Positions 15,729-24,474 are shown, counted from the first letter of the stretch. The stretch is 35,208 bases of DNA from CAYTWW01 sp043801855 (GCA_043801855.1 JAZDLQ010000064.1:1-35208); one strand, 5' to 3'. Numbers and translations are program-made. The notes: a model not told the origin generated them from the sequence alone.

Positions 15729-15746
15729 AAAGGGCGAAAGCCGGAA
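15728..15746 (+). repeat. Direct repeat: copy of the tRNA-His 3' end (distal)
   Basis: AAAAGGGCGAAAGCCGGAA is identical to 16575-16593, which on the minus strand is the 3' acceptor strand and T-stem of tRNA-His plus its T-run. No other part of a tRNA is present here. The two copies bracket the LAGLIDADG gene, as in tRNA-targeted integration. Confidence 0.85.
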
Positions 15747-15885
15747 CTTATTTTTTGTTTTTCAATAATTTTTTTCATTTTATCTTTCTGTCTTTAATCA
15801 ACTATTAAATTTTGTTTTCACATAATTCTGAATAATTATGACAAAAATAATTATATAGTCTCTAGTAATATTAAATTGAGATAAA

Positions 15886-16611
15886 ATGATTAAAAATTCA
15901 ATTATTGATGTACAAAAAATTAAAAATGCTAATTTAGCCTATTGGGTTGGAGTAGCTCAAACTGATGGATACTTTAAGAAACAATTTGTGAAAAGTACAT
16001 CAAGAACAAGATTTTATGTGGTTTTAGGGGTTGGTAAAAAATCTTTACCAATGCTAAATAAATTTAAGCAGATATCTAATGAAGTCTTTATGGTTAAAGG
16101 AAACACTTTCCTAAGCTTATCGTATAATAAATATCACAAGATAGAATACAAATTCGGCTGCAATAGACTAATTCCATTTTTTAATCAACTCAATATTTTG
16201 TTTTCAGAGCCATTAACTCCACCAACATGGATTGTGCCATCAAAACGATTGTTCGGTGCATATTTGGCAGGTGTCATTGATGGCGACGGTGATATAAGGA
16301 TTACCAGACCAAAATATCCTCAGTGCTATATTCGGATAACCTCTAAACTGAAATCGTCCGAACTATTAAAAGTACTATCTGAATTCCTTTCATGTTCAGT
16401 AAAATGCAATTATCATCAAAAATTAAATATATTTGAAGGCAGGCAGTTTATTGGAAAAACATATATTACAGAATTCAGAGTATCTAAAAAAAATTTTGAA
16501 TTTTTTAAAAAATTTGTTTATCCTCATATAGTTATCTTGCATAAAAAGGAAAAATTAAGAAATTTCATGAAAATAAAAGGGCGAAAGCCGGAATTTGAAG
16601 TCCCGCAATAA
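15886..16611 (+). CDS. Two-motif LAGLIDADG homing endonuclease
   Basis: A 241-aa protein with two LAGLIDADG-type helices: a degenerate AYWVGVAQTDGYF (about residues 18-30) and a clear GAYLAGVIDGDGDIRI (about 124-139). Each is followed by a strand-rich half-domain (RFYVVLGVGKKS; CYIRITSKLKSS). Such monomeric enzymes cut long asymmetric sites and spread themselves or their introns. The acidic active-site residues are present in motif 2 (D-G-D) and motif 1 (T-D-G). The gene has its own TATA-like box (AATTATATAG near 15849). Its last 11 codons are antisense to the tRNA-His 3' half, and its stop lies in the tRNA intron. Confidence 0.88.
   Translation: MIKNSIIDVQKIKNANLAYWVGVAQTDGYFKKQFVKSTSRTRFYVVLGVGKKSLPMLNKFKQISNEVFMVKGNTFLSLSYNKYHKIEYKFGCNRLIPFFNQLNILFSEPLTPPTWIVPSKRLFGAYLAGVIDGDGDIRITRPKYPQCYIRITSKLKSSELLKVLSEFLSCSVKCNYHQKLNIFEGRQFIGKTYITEFRVSKKNFEFFKKFVYPHIVILHKKEKLRNFMKIKGRKPEFEVPQ
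16575..16593 (+). repeat. Direct repeat: copy of the tRNA-His 3' end (within the tRNA)
   Basis: Identical to 15728-15746. On this strand it also encodes the GRKPE of the endonuclease C-terminus; on the other it is the T-stem, acceptor strand and first T residues after tRNA-His. Confidence 0.85.
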
Positions 16612-16683
16612 TCCTAGACAGATTATTGTTCCGGTCTAGAGGATCCACAGTCCTCAGTGCTGCCAGGTTACACCACTTCCGCC
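16580..16683 (-). tRNA. tRNA-His (GTG) with a 30-nt T-loop intron
   Basis: Acceptor GCGGAAG pairs with CTTTCGC (one G-U). G-1 (16683) is encoded and faces C73, the tRNA-His hallmark. The anticodon arm is GAGGA-CTGTGGA-TCCTC with anticodon GTG. The T stem is CCGGA/TCCGG around loop TTCAAAT. Between CCGGA (16630-16634) and the T-loop (16593-16599) are 30 extra bases (16600-16629). They form CAATAATC/GATTATTG and, with CCG/CGG, a bulge-helix-bulge-like fold. CCA is not encoded. A canonical tRNA results only if the insert is removed. Confidence 0.9.
16600..16629 (-). other. Intron of tRNA-His between positions 53 and 54
   Basis: The 30-nt insert has an 8-bp hairpin (CAATAATC, loop TGTCTAG, GATTATTG). 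It is flanked by CCG-GAA on the 5' side and CGG-GAC on the 3' side, giving two bulges about a 3-bp helix. This is the kind of fold cut by archaeal splicing endonuclease, though the canonical central helix has 4 bp. The splice points are placed by the need for a 7-base T-loop. Confidence 0.75.
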
Positions 16684-16821
16684 GTTTAAAATTCTGGCTA
16701 AATTAGGAAAATAAATCCTTTTTAAATAATTAACTAAATTGTACAATAAATTTAAATAAGGTCTATAAATTCTTTTAGCAATAAAGTAAATAATTAGACA
16801 AATGAAGATAGGTGATAAATT

Positions 16822-18942
16822 TTGAGTGATGTTCCTGATATAAAAGACTTATTTGAGCCAAAATCCATTGCAATAGTTGGCGCTTCAGGCAATCCTGATA
16901 AAATAGGCTATAAGATTCTTGAAAATGTAGTTGTAAGCGGCTTTAATGGCAAAATTTTTCCGGTCAACCCAAAAGGCGGAGATATCCTTGGCCTTAAAAC
17001 ATACGTAACTATTGAAGAAATCAATGAAGAGATAGACATTGCTTGTATTGTTATACCTTCTCAGCTGGTTTACGACAGCGTCCTTTCATGCGCAAAGAAA
17101 AAAGTCAAGTTTCTTGTGATAATCACTTCAGGCTTTTCAGAGGTTGGAAACCATGAGCTTGAAGCAAAAATAGTTGCTGTTGCAAAAGAGAACAATATGA
17201 GGATTCTTGGCCCGAATATTTTCGGAATATATTCAAGCAGAGGCCATATTAATGCAACATTTGGCCAAAAAGATATACTGCCTGGCAGTGTTGCAATTAT
17301 TACTCAAAGCGGAGCTCTTGGAATAGCAATGATGGGAAAAACCAAAACCGCTAATATGGGCCTATCTGCAATGGTTTCAATAGGAAATAAGTCTGATATT
17401 GATGAAACTGACCTTCTTGAATACCTTATGCATTGTGAAGATACTAAAGTAATAATGATGTATATTGAAGGAATAAAAAGGGGCAACCGTCTTGCAGGAA
17501 TACTAAAGCAAGTCACAAGAAAAAAGCCTGTTATTGTAATAAAAGCAGGAAAATCAAAAAGAGGGGCATTGGCAGCAGCCTCGCATACAGGGTCTCTTGC
17601 AGGAGCTGATGAAGTATTCTCAGATATTATGAGGCAGTGCGGTGCAATAAGGGCAGAAAGTGTTGAAGAGGCTTTTGACTGGTGCAATTTTTTTGCAAAT
17701 TCGAAAATTCCAAATGGAGAAAATACTGTAATTATAACAAACGGCGGCGGAATCGGTGTTATGGCTGCTGACGCATGCGAAAAATTCAATGTTTCATTAA
17801 TGGATGATATTGATACTATGAAGCGGATTTTTTCAAATGCTGTCCCTAGCTTTGGCTCATTAAAAAATCCTATTGATATTACAGGCCAGGCAACAATTTC
17901 AGATTATGAAAAAGCCCTTGACGCTGCAAACAATGAAGATAAAATAAGCAGCGTGATATGCCTCGGATGCGAGACAGCTGTCCTTGACGCAGATAAATTA
18001 CCAATAATAATTGAAAATATTATGCAAAAGGCAAAAAAGCCTTTTGTTTTCTCTTTTATCGGCGGCGTTAAATTTGATGAATGCATAGTACAGTTAAAAA
18101 AGAAAAATATCCCTATTACAAATGATGTTTATGAAGCAGCCTCTTGCTTTGGAGCAATGTCTGCTAATTATAGGAATATACATAAGAGGACAGACAATTA
18201 TTCTGATATAAAAGCTATTGATAAACAGATGGACTTTGAAAAAATTGAAAGAATTGTATCAAAAGTCAAATCTGAAAACAGGAATTTTCTTTTGGCAAAC
18301 GAGGCATCCCAGGTTATGGAAGCAGGAAAAATTTCCATGCCAAAATCAAAGATTGCAAAAAATACTGAAGAAGCTGTTGAATATGCAGGAAGTATAGGAT
18401 ATCCTGTTGTAATGAAAATAGTTTCTAAAGATATTATCCATAAAAGTGACGCCGGCGGAGTAATTGTTGGAGTCAAGAACAGCGATGAAGTTTACAGCGC
18501 ATATGGCAAAATCATTGATAATTGCAAAAATTACAAAGCAGATGCAGTAATAAGTGGAATTGAGATTGCTGAAATGCTTAGGCCTGGAGTTGAATCCATA
18601 GTTGGCGCAAGAAAAGACAAGGCGCTTGGCCCGGTTGTAATGTTTGGGCTGGGCGGTGTTTATGTTGAAATTATGAAGGATGTTTCATTCAGGTCATTTC
18701 CTTTTGACAGGCAGGAAGCATTGGAATTAGTTAAAGAGACAAAAACGCACATGCTTTTGGAAGGCGCAAGAGGCGAAAAGAAAAAAGATATTGATGTTGT
18801 AACAGATATGATACTAAAGCTTGGCTTAATAGTGGAAAAAGTTGCTGTAATAAGCGACATAGAGATTAACCCTCTTCGTGTATATGATGAAGGAGAAGGC
18901 GCTAAAGCAATTGACGTAAGGATACTTCTAAACGGAGCATAA
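16822..18942 (+). CDS. acd: ADP-forming acetate-CoA ligase, fused alpha and beta subunits
   Basis: A 706-aa fusion. The alpha part (residues 1 to about 460) has the CoA-binding domain IAIVGASGNPDKIGY and two succinyl-CoA-ligase-like domains (IITQSGALGIAM). The phosphohistidine loop is AASHTGSLAGADEVF. The beta part (about 480-706) is an ATP-grasp domain (YPVVMKIVSKDIIHKSDAGGV, VMFGLGGVYVEIMKD, ISDIEINPLRVYDEG). It makes acetate and ATP from acetyl-CoA, ADP and phosphate, the archaeal route of substrate-level ATP synthesis; other acyl-CoAs are possible. The TTG start follows AGGTGAT by 7 bp. A run of eight T residues follows the stop. Confidence 0.93.
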   Translation: MSDVPDIKDLFEPKSIAIVGASGNPDKIGYKILENVVVSGFNGKIFPVNPKGGDILGLKTYVTIEEINEEIDIACIVIPSQLVYDSVLSCAKKKVKFLVIITSGFSEVGNHELEAKIVAVAKENNMRILGPNIFGIYSSRGHINATFGQKDILPGSVAIITQSGALGIAMMGKTKTANMGLSAMVSIGNKSDIDETDLLEYLMHCEDTKVIMMYIEGIKRGNRLAGILKQVTRKKPVIVIKAGKSKRGALAAASHTGSLAGADEVFSDIMRQCGAIRAESVEEAFDWCNFFANSKIPNGENTVIITNGGGIGVMAADACEKFNVSLMDDIDTMKRIFSNAVPSFGSLKNPIDITGQATISDYEKALDAANNEDKISSVICLGCETAVLDADKLPIIIENIMQKAKKPFVFSFIGGVKFDECIVQLKKKNIPITNDVYEAASCFGAMSANYRNIHKRTDNYSDIKAIDKQMDFEKIERIVSKVKSENRNFLLANEASQVMEAGKISMPKSKIAKNTEEAVEYAGSIGYPVVMKIVSKDIIHKSDAGGVIVGVKNSDEVYSAYGKIIDNCKNYKADAVISGIEIAEMLRPGVESIVGARKDKALGPVVMFGLGGVYVEIMKDVSFRSFPFDRQEALELVKETKTHMLLEGARGEKKKDIDVVTDMILKLGLIVEKVAVISDIEINPLRVYDEGEGAKAIDVRILLNGA

Positions 18943-19152
18943 ACCACTTTTTTTTGTTTAACAACATCACGCATATTTATACTAATACTACATGTTATTG
19001 GTATTTTACACATTTTTTAAATAAAACTTGCTACTATAAAAGTATAGTATCATTTTAATACTACAAACTGATATTTTTAAATAATAAAAGATTATTTGAG
19101 TTATACTAAAAAGATATAAAAAGAATTTGTATACTAGATAATAATCGCAAAA
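18943..19152. other. Intergenic region with promoter and small palindrome
   Basis: It holds the T-run after acd (18946-18956), an inverted repeat TACTATA-AAAG-TATAGTA near 19031-19048, and a TATA-like AGATATAAAAAG (about 19111-19122) placed for the GNAT-ASCH gene at 19153. The palindrome could be an operator or terminator. Confidence 0.4.
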
Positions 19153-20496
19153 ATGAATGCAGAAAAAACAAGCATAGATATTAGTGAAGCTAAAGCAGAG
19201 GACTTTCAATTTGTTTCACAATTAATGAATTCTGCTCTCGGCCCTTATTACGGGGGTGATCATAAGGCACACGCAAAGAGGATTTTTTCAACACATATTT
19301 CAGGTGGTAAAGACAATATTGGATTTTTCTCACTAGAACAAAAAATGTTTATTATAAGAGTCAATGGTACGAAAGCAGGAATGGTTCATATTGTCGGTAA
19401 GCGTCAAGGCACATACAAAATAAGCCCGATTATTGTTACACCTGAACATAGAGGCAAATCCAGATTAGGAAGTAAACTTCTTGAATTTGTAGAAAAATAT
19501 GCCAGAGTAAATGGAGCCAGACAAATTTATTGTACAGTAGCAAAAGAAAATAATTCTGCATTGCAATTTTTTATAAGAAAAGGGTATATAATTGCTGGAG
19601 AATCAGACAGTCATTATAAACAAGGAATTACGGAATTAATGTTATATAAACTGCTTGTATCAAGTGAGTTTGAAGAAAAGTTTGACAGGCCAAATATATC
19701 AGTATTGCCTTACATGGATTTATACGAAAATCAGGTACGGCAAATTTTGCTTGAAAATCTTCCGATGCATTTTAAGAATATAGATTCGAATTGGATAGAT
19801 TCGTTATTTGAGGGATATAAAAGGCGTAACTCAAAAGATATAAATCTTAAGTTTAAACTTATTTATGTTGCAGTAGATAGAATCGGGTCTGTTTTGGGAG
19901 TTGCGGCTGCAACGCCTAAAAAAGGCGAACCAATTAAAATTATGCCGTTTATCGCCAAAAATCTGCCTGCCTTTGTAGCATTGCTTACAGATATTCCATT
20001 TGAACTTAAACCATATGGGCGTAAACTATATATACATATAACGCCAACTGTTGATCAAACAATTGCATTACAACAACGTGGTTGGAAACTTGATGCATCT
20101 TTGCCTGCAGCGTATCACGAAGATCAGATAACACAACAATGGAGCATGGATATAATCAATGAGAATTTTATGAGATTAATAAGGGTTAAACAATATTTAT
20201 TGGAAATGATACGAGATGGTAGAAAAACTCTTGAAGTGAGAGTTGGATATAACAACATAAAAACCATACAGCCAGGAGAGTATATCCAGTTTGCTTCCAG
20301 GACACAATACCAGGTTGTTATTGTAAATGCTATTCGTAAATATTCTTCCTTCAAAGAGATGATGGCATCAGAAGATTCTTCTCTGATCATTCCAGGTTAT
20401 AACGAACAAGAGGTTCTAAATCGCCTAAGAGAACTTTACCCGCCGGATAAAGAGAGTTTTGGTGTAATTGTTCTTGATATTAAAGCAGTAAAATGA
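19153..20496 (+). CDS. GNAT acetyltransferase fused to an ASCH domain
   Basis: A 447-aa protein. Residues about 7-165 are a GNAT N-acetyltransferase with the acetyl-CoA motif VTPEHRGKSRLGSKLLEF and the late motif ENNSALQFFIRKGYI. The middle (about 170-330) resembles a second, diverged GNAT-like half without a clear acetyl-CoA loop. The C-terminus (about 340-447) is ASCH/PUA-like: RVKQYLLEMIRDGRKTLEVR, IQPGEYIQFASRT and FGVIVLDIKAV. ASCH domains are thought to bind RNA or modified nucleotides, so the enzyme may modify RNA or a translation factor; that is inference. The gene stands alone between acd and thrS. Confidence 0.85.
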   Translation: MNAEKTSIDISEAKAEDFQFVSQLMNSALGPYYGGDHKAHAKRIFSTHISGGKDNIGFFSLEQKMFIIRVNGTKAGMVHIVGKRQGTYKISPIIVTPEHRGKSRLGSKLLEFVEKYARVNGARQIYCTVAKENNSALQFFIRKGYIIAGESDSHYKQGITELMLYKLLVSSEFEEKFDRPNISVLPYMDLYENQVRQILLENLPMHFKNIDSNWIDSLFEGYKRRNSKDINLKFKLIYVAVDRIGSVLGVAAATPKKGEPIKIMPFIAKNLPAFVALLTDIPFELKPYGRKLYIHITPTVDQTIALQQRGWKLDASLPAAYHEDQITQQWSMDIINENFMRLIRVKQYLLEMIRDGRKTLEVRVGYNNIKTIQPGEYIQFASRTQYQVVIVNAIRKYSSFKEMMASEDSSLIIPGYNEQEVLNRLRELYPPDKESFGVIVLDIKAVK

Positions 20497-20740
20497 CATA
20501 ATTGATGCGGTTCCTTATACATTATTGGCGCTAAAAAATGATTTTTAACTAAACCAATCCTCTAAAATTATCCTTTCTTAAACAGGATTACAATCATAGG
20601 AGGGACAAGAATTATTGTTCTCTTCATTTCATACATTTATTTTAGCAGAAAATCATATAAGAAAAACTTTAAAGAAAACAAGTGAGTTTATTTTCTTTTT
20701 TCATATTATTCAAATAATTTCTTCATTAATATTCCATAGT

Positions 20741-20750
20741 TTTAAATATA
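20741..20750 (+). promoter_or_regulatory. TATA box of the thrS leader
   Basis: TTTAAATATA lies about 26 bp upstream of the ATG at 20771, predicting a nearly leaderless transcript for the Thr-rich leader frame. A separate TATA-like TTTATTAAA near 20906-20914 could start thrS itself. Confidence 0.5.
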
Positions 20751-20770
20751 AATTATGTTTTATAATGACT

Positions 20771-20848
20771 ATGGCATATGATTTTTTTGAGTTCATGAAA
20801 ATAATTTATTATCTTCTTAATAGTACTACAACTACTGCTTCCTGCTAA
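20771..20848 (+). CDS. Candidate leader peptide with four consecutive Thr codons
   Basis: A 25-codon frame (start MAYDFFEF, end NSTTTTASC) places ACT ACA ACT ACT at 20825-20836, 12 bp before its stop and about 100 bp before thrS. The codons run straight into a hairpin GCTTCC-T-GCT-AAA-AGC-T-GGAAGC (20837-20859), followed by a T-rich tract. This is the arrangement of amino-acid leader peptides that control transcription by ribosome stalling. A TATA box is placed for a leaderless start. The frame is open further upstream to a TTG at 20615. Coding is not proven. Confidence 0.45.
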   Translation: MAYDFFEFMKIIYYLLNSTTTTASC

Positions 20849-20859
20849 AAGCTGGAAGC
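20837..20859 (+). terminator. Possible attenuator hairpin before thrS
   Basis: GCTTCC pairs with GGAAGC and GCT with AGC, with one T-T mismatch and an AAA loop. A U-rich tract (20871-20897, ending in seven T residues) follows. A ribosome held at the Thr codons would cover the 5' arm. Confidence 0.45.
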
Positions 20860-20946
20860 CAATAACCTAGAGTTTTATTTCTTATCTTCTTTTTTTAAGA
20901 AAAATTTATTAAACAAAAAATAAACTAAAAGAGAAAAGGCAAAAAA

Positions 20947-22869
20947 ATGGACAAAATCATAATTGAATTTCCGGATGGCACAAAAAGAAAGTTTGACAAG
21001 GATATAAGCGGTCTTGACATCGCTAAAAGCATTGGAAGAAGGCTAGGTGAGGATGCACTTTCAATAGAAGTTAATGGGAACATAAAAGATCTTTCATATA
21101 ATATTGATTCTAATTCGAAAATAAGGATATTTACATGGCAGGACAAAGCAGGAAAAGATATCTTTTGGCACAGCGCATCTCACCTTATGACACAAGCTAT
21201 CTTAAGAGTTTTTAAGGATCAGAATATTGGGTTAGGTGTAGGTGTAGCGACAGAAGATGGTTTTTATCAGGATTATGATATTATGGAATTACATCCTGAA
21301 GATTTGGAAAAGATTGAGAAAGAAATGCAGAAAATAGTTGAAGAAAAACTAAATATAACACAGAGGAATATCCCAAAAAATGAAGCGCTGGAATTTTATA
21401 AAAAAGATCCTTACAAAATCGAACTTGCGAATGCTGTTCCGGGCGATGTTGTCAGTATGTACTCACAGGGGGAATTCGACAACTTGTGCAAGGGTCCTCA
21501 TGTCCCGAATACATCCTATATTAAGGCATTCAAATTAGTAAAAATTGCCGGCGCATATTGGAGAGGCGACTCTAAAAACAAAATGCTTACTAGAGTCTAC
21601 GGTATTGCATTCCAATCTAAAAAAGAGCTTGACGAATACTTGAAGCTCATAGAAGAAGCTGAAAAAAGAGATCATAGAAAACTTGGAAAGGAGCTTGAAT
21701 TGTTCTCTATCCACGAAGAAGGACCAGGATTCCCATTCTTCTTGCCAAAAGGAATGATTATTAAAAACGAGCTCGTCAATTATTGGCGCGAAGAGCATAG
21801 AATTGCAGGATACCTGGAGATACAGACGCCAATCATGCTTAATAGGTCATTATGGGAGACAAGCAAGCATTGGTTCAATTACAAGGAAAATATGTATACA
21901 ACTAAAATAGATAATGAGGATTACGCAATAAAGCCTATGAATTGTCCCGGCGGAATGCTTGTATACAAAGAAAAAGTGCATTCTTACAGGGAACTTCCTC
22001 TTAAAGTCGGCGAGCTTGGGATAGTCCACAGGCATGAGCTTTCAGGTGTTCTTGCAGGCCTTTTCAGAGTAAGGGTTTTCACCCAGGATGATGCGCATAT
22101 CTATATGAGAGAAGATCAAATCAAAGAAGAAATTATTAAAGTCATCGAGCTTGCTGAAAAGTTCTACAAATTATTTGGATTTGAATATAAAATAGAGCTT
22201 TCAACAAAGCCTGCAAAAGCTATCGGAACAGATGAGCAGTGGGAATTTACTACAGCACAATTAAAAGCTGCGCTTGACGAGAAAGGAATAAAATACAAAA
22301 TTAATCCAGGTGACGGAGCTTTTTACGGACCTAAAATTGATTTTCACTTAAAAGACTGTATCGGAAGGACCTGGCAGTGCGGGACAATCCAGCTTGATAT
22401 GAGCCAGCCAGTAAATTTCGATCTTACCTATATGGATAAAGACGGAACACAAGGTAAAAGGCCATTTATGATACACAGGACAATTTACGGAAGCCTAGAG
22501 CGCTTCATGGGAATATTAATAGAGCATTTTGCAGGCAAATTCCCGCTTTGGCTGTCTCCTGTCCAGGTAAGAATACTTACTGTTGCTGATAGGTTTGAAG
22601 GCTACGCAAAAAAGATATGCGACTCTTATTTTGAGCAGGGAATAAGAGCTGAAGTTGATGCAAGAAGCGAAAGCATAAATAAAAAAGTAAGAGAAGCGCA
22701 GCTGCAAAAAATTCCAATCATGCTTACTGTTGGAGAGAAAGAAGAGCAGCAGGGAACAGTTGCATTAAGAACTCTTGACGGCAAAGTGAAATTTGGCGCA
22801 AATCCTGATGAGCTTTTGGCCTTGATTAAGAAAGATATTAAAGAAAAAAAAGCAAACTTTGAATTTTAA
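20947..22869 (+). CDS. thrS: Threonyl-tRNA synthetase, bacterial type
   Basis: A 640-aa class II synthetase that charges tRNA-Thr. In order: TGS domain (residues about 1-60), the bacterial editing domain with HSASH (HxxxH) and CKGPHVP, and the catalytic core. The core has motif 2 near YKEKVHSYRELPLKVGELG, the zinc Cys in MNCPGGM, and motif 3 GSLERFMGILIEHF. The anticodon domain has LSPVQVRILTVAD and a C-terminal VGEKEEQQGTVALRT. The N-terminal editing domain is of the bacterial N2 kind, not the archaeal DTD-like kind, so the gene was probably acquired from bacteria. No catalytic residue is missing. The upstream leader suggests control by threonine charging. Confidence 0.95.
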   Translation: MDKIIIEFPDGTKRKFDKDISGLDIAKSIGRRLGEDALSIEVNGNIKDLSYNIDSNSKIRIFTWQDKAGKDIFWHSASHLMTQAILRVFKDQNIGLGVGVATEDGFYQDYDIMELHPEDLEKIEKEMQKIVEEKLNITQRNIPKNEALEFYKKDPYKIELANAVPGDVVSMYSQGEFDNLCKGPHVPNTSYIKAFKLVKIAGAYWRGDSKNKMLTRVYGIAFQSKKELDEYLKLIEEAEKRDHRKLGKELELFSIHEEGPGFPFFLPKGMIIKNELVNYWREEHRIAGYLEIQTPIMLNRSLWETSKHWFNYKENMYTTKIDNEDYAIKPMNCPGGMLVYKEKVHSYRELPLKVGELGIVHRHELSGVLAGLFRVRVFTQDDAHIYMREDQIKEEIIKVIELAEKFYKLFGFEYKIELSTKPAKAIGTDEQWEFTTAQLKAALDEKGIKYKINPGDGAFYGPKIDFHLKDCIGRTWQCGTIQLDMSQPVNFDLTYMDKDGTQGKRPFMIHRTIYGSLERFMGILIEHFAGKFPLWLSPVQVRILTVADRFEGYAKKICDSYFEQGIRAEVDARSESINKKVREAQLQKIPIMLTVGEKEEQQGTVALRTLDGKVKFGANPDELLALIKKDIKEKKANFEF

Positions 22870-22933
22870 TTTTATTAAATTTAAATTATTCTTTTTGAAT
22901 AACACTTAAAAAAGAAAATTTATTATTTTAACC

Positions 22934-24454
22934 TTAACCACGCGGAAATGGAGCAATCGAATCAATGTAAGCCAATTGCATAGCTGGCTGTAGTTTCCAT
23001 ATTCTATCCCAATGTCTATAATTTGTGACAACTTCAATTTGCTCAGGCCCAAAATCAAATCTGCCTGAATATCCTGGCAATGTTCCTGCGGTTGCGTTAG
23101 CAATAAATTGCCATGTTGCACAAGTTTGTTTACTTTTGTAGTCATCAATTTTATGACCGCTATTTAATAATAAGATAACAGAGGCTTTGGTTATTGGGCT
23201 ACTATTTGCTATTACAACTAGATTTGTGGCTGTTTCTTCACTAACTGTTTTAAATAAATTATTAATTCCAGCATTCATAACAGCAGTGGCATATAAAGCG
23301 TCTCCTGTTTTGGTTATGATATCACCATACATTCGAATAGCATAGGTAAATATAGAATCACTACGACTATTATCTCCTAATTTGTCTCTAATAGTTAATA
23401 CTGTTTTTAGATCCATTCCTTGAACATAGTTTTTCAGAAACGCAGTTAAACTATAATCACTATGTTGCCCTAAGAGCGGTCTGGCCATTTCATATTCATC
23501 ATAAAGTCTGCTTGCTTTTATTTCAAATGAAGTTGCTTCTTCTTCAGATACTCTAGCGCCTATTTTATTTTTTATTCTCTTAAATCCTTCAAGTTCTTTT
23601 CTTACTTGTTCATATCTGGTTTGTGTGCCAGCAATCTTGGCAAGCAGTCCTTCAATTTTAGAAAATTGATCGTCATCCGCTGCAGCAATACCTGAAATAT
23701 CCAGCATTTCTGCTAATATATTATAGCATACTAACTTATCTCCATCTGTATTTGCAACTCTAATTAAGCGAGTATTAACTGAATTAACATATCCACTATA
23801 GCCATTTGGGTTTTGTTGGTAAACTTCAAATAATTTATCCAGCAAAGCATTAAGCACATTTGCTTCATCAAGATCTGCAAACCCTAGTTCAGTTAGTGCT
23901 GCAGCATATCCTGCTTGAGTTTTATTCCTTGCCAGTTGAAGTAAACCATTATATAGCTCTAGTCCTGATTCTAATGAAAAAAGAGGCATTTGCTCTGCAT
24001 GTTCTTGATTATATGTGAGCAGCCTATCATAAGCTGTAACAAACAATTGCCGAGTTACTCCGCGAGATTCTAGTTTTTTTTGGCTACTAACTAACTCACT
24101 AAGCTTGTTTGAATATTCAGACATATTACCTCTCCATATTCTACTTAACACAAGTGCATAAGCTTTTGCTTCTTCAACGTCATATTTAGCTAAATCAGCG
24201 AGCCAAAGTGCACGGCAATCAAACTCCGCTCTTGCATTTTGGTATTTATCTAAATCAGGCTGCGACATTTTTGAAGAATATTCAGGTAACAGAGCATCAA
24301 GTTCCTGTAATTTTGGTAATAAATCAACTCCTAATTCAGTTAAAGAATCTGCAATAGGATCTAATTTTATTAATTGATAATGTTCAAAGGGAGAGCTATT
24401 CTTAAAGTGTTTTTCAATCAATTGACTTAATGAAAGAGATGCTGTATCAGGCAT
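22934..24454 (-). CDS. Large soluble helical protein of unknown function
   Basis: A 506-aa, mostly alpha-helical, soluble protein without signal peptide or membrane segment. Glu/Lys/Leu-rich helices, possibly solenoid-like, run from about residue 20 to 420. A distinct C-terminal part has CATWQFIANATAGTLPGYSG and RHWDRIWKLQPAMQLAYID. I recognise no domain. I start at MPDTASLSLSQL (24454) because a TATA box TTTATAAATA lies 25 bp upstream, giving a leaderless transcript; the frame stays open to 24544 with Cys/Tyr-rich, unlikely sequence. It converges with thrS and diverges from the DUF2207-like gene. Confidence 0.72.
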   Translation of the reverse strand: MPDTASLSLSQLIEKHFKNSSPFEHYQLIKLDPIADSLTELGVDLLPKLQELDALLPEYSSKMSQPDLDKYQNARAEFDCRALWLADLAKYDVEEAKAYALVLSRIWRGNMSEYSNKLSELVSSQKKLESRGVTRQLFVTAYDRLLTYNQEHAEQMPLFSLESGLELYNGLLQLARNKTQAGYAAALTELGFADLDEANVLNALLDKLFEVYQQNPNGYSGYVNSVNTRLIRVANTDGDKLVCYNILAEMLDISGIAAADDDQFSKIEGLLAKIAGTQTRYEQVRKELEGFKRIKNKIGARVSEEEATSFEIKASRLYDEYEMARPLLGQHSDYSLTAFLKNYVQGMDLKTVLTIRDKLGDNSRSDSIFTYAIRMYGDIITKTGDALYATAVMNAGINNLFKTVSEETATNLVVIANSSPITKASVILLLNSGHKIDDYKSKQTCATWQFIANATAGTLPGYSGRFDFGPEQIEVVTNYRHWDRIWKLQPAMQLAYIDSIAPFPRG

Positions 24455-24474
24455 TGAATAAAAAAATATTAGGT

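Noticed and set aside
20615..20770. A longer 77-codon protein starting at TTG 20615 after AGGAGGGA
   Set aside because: A Shine-Dalgarno-like site exists, but the protein is very Phe/Ile/His-rich and chance-like. The TATA box at 20741 lies inside it, which favours the short leader frame. Left as an alternative.
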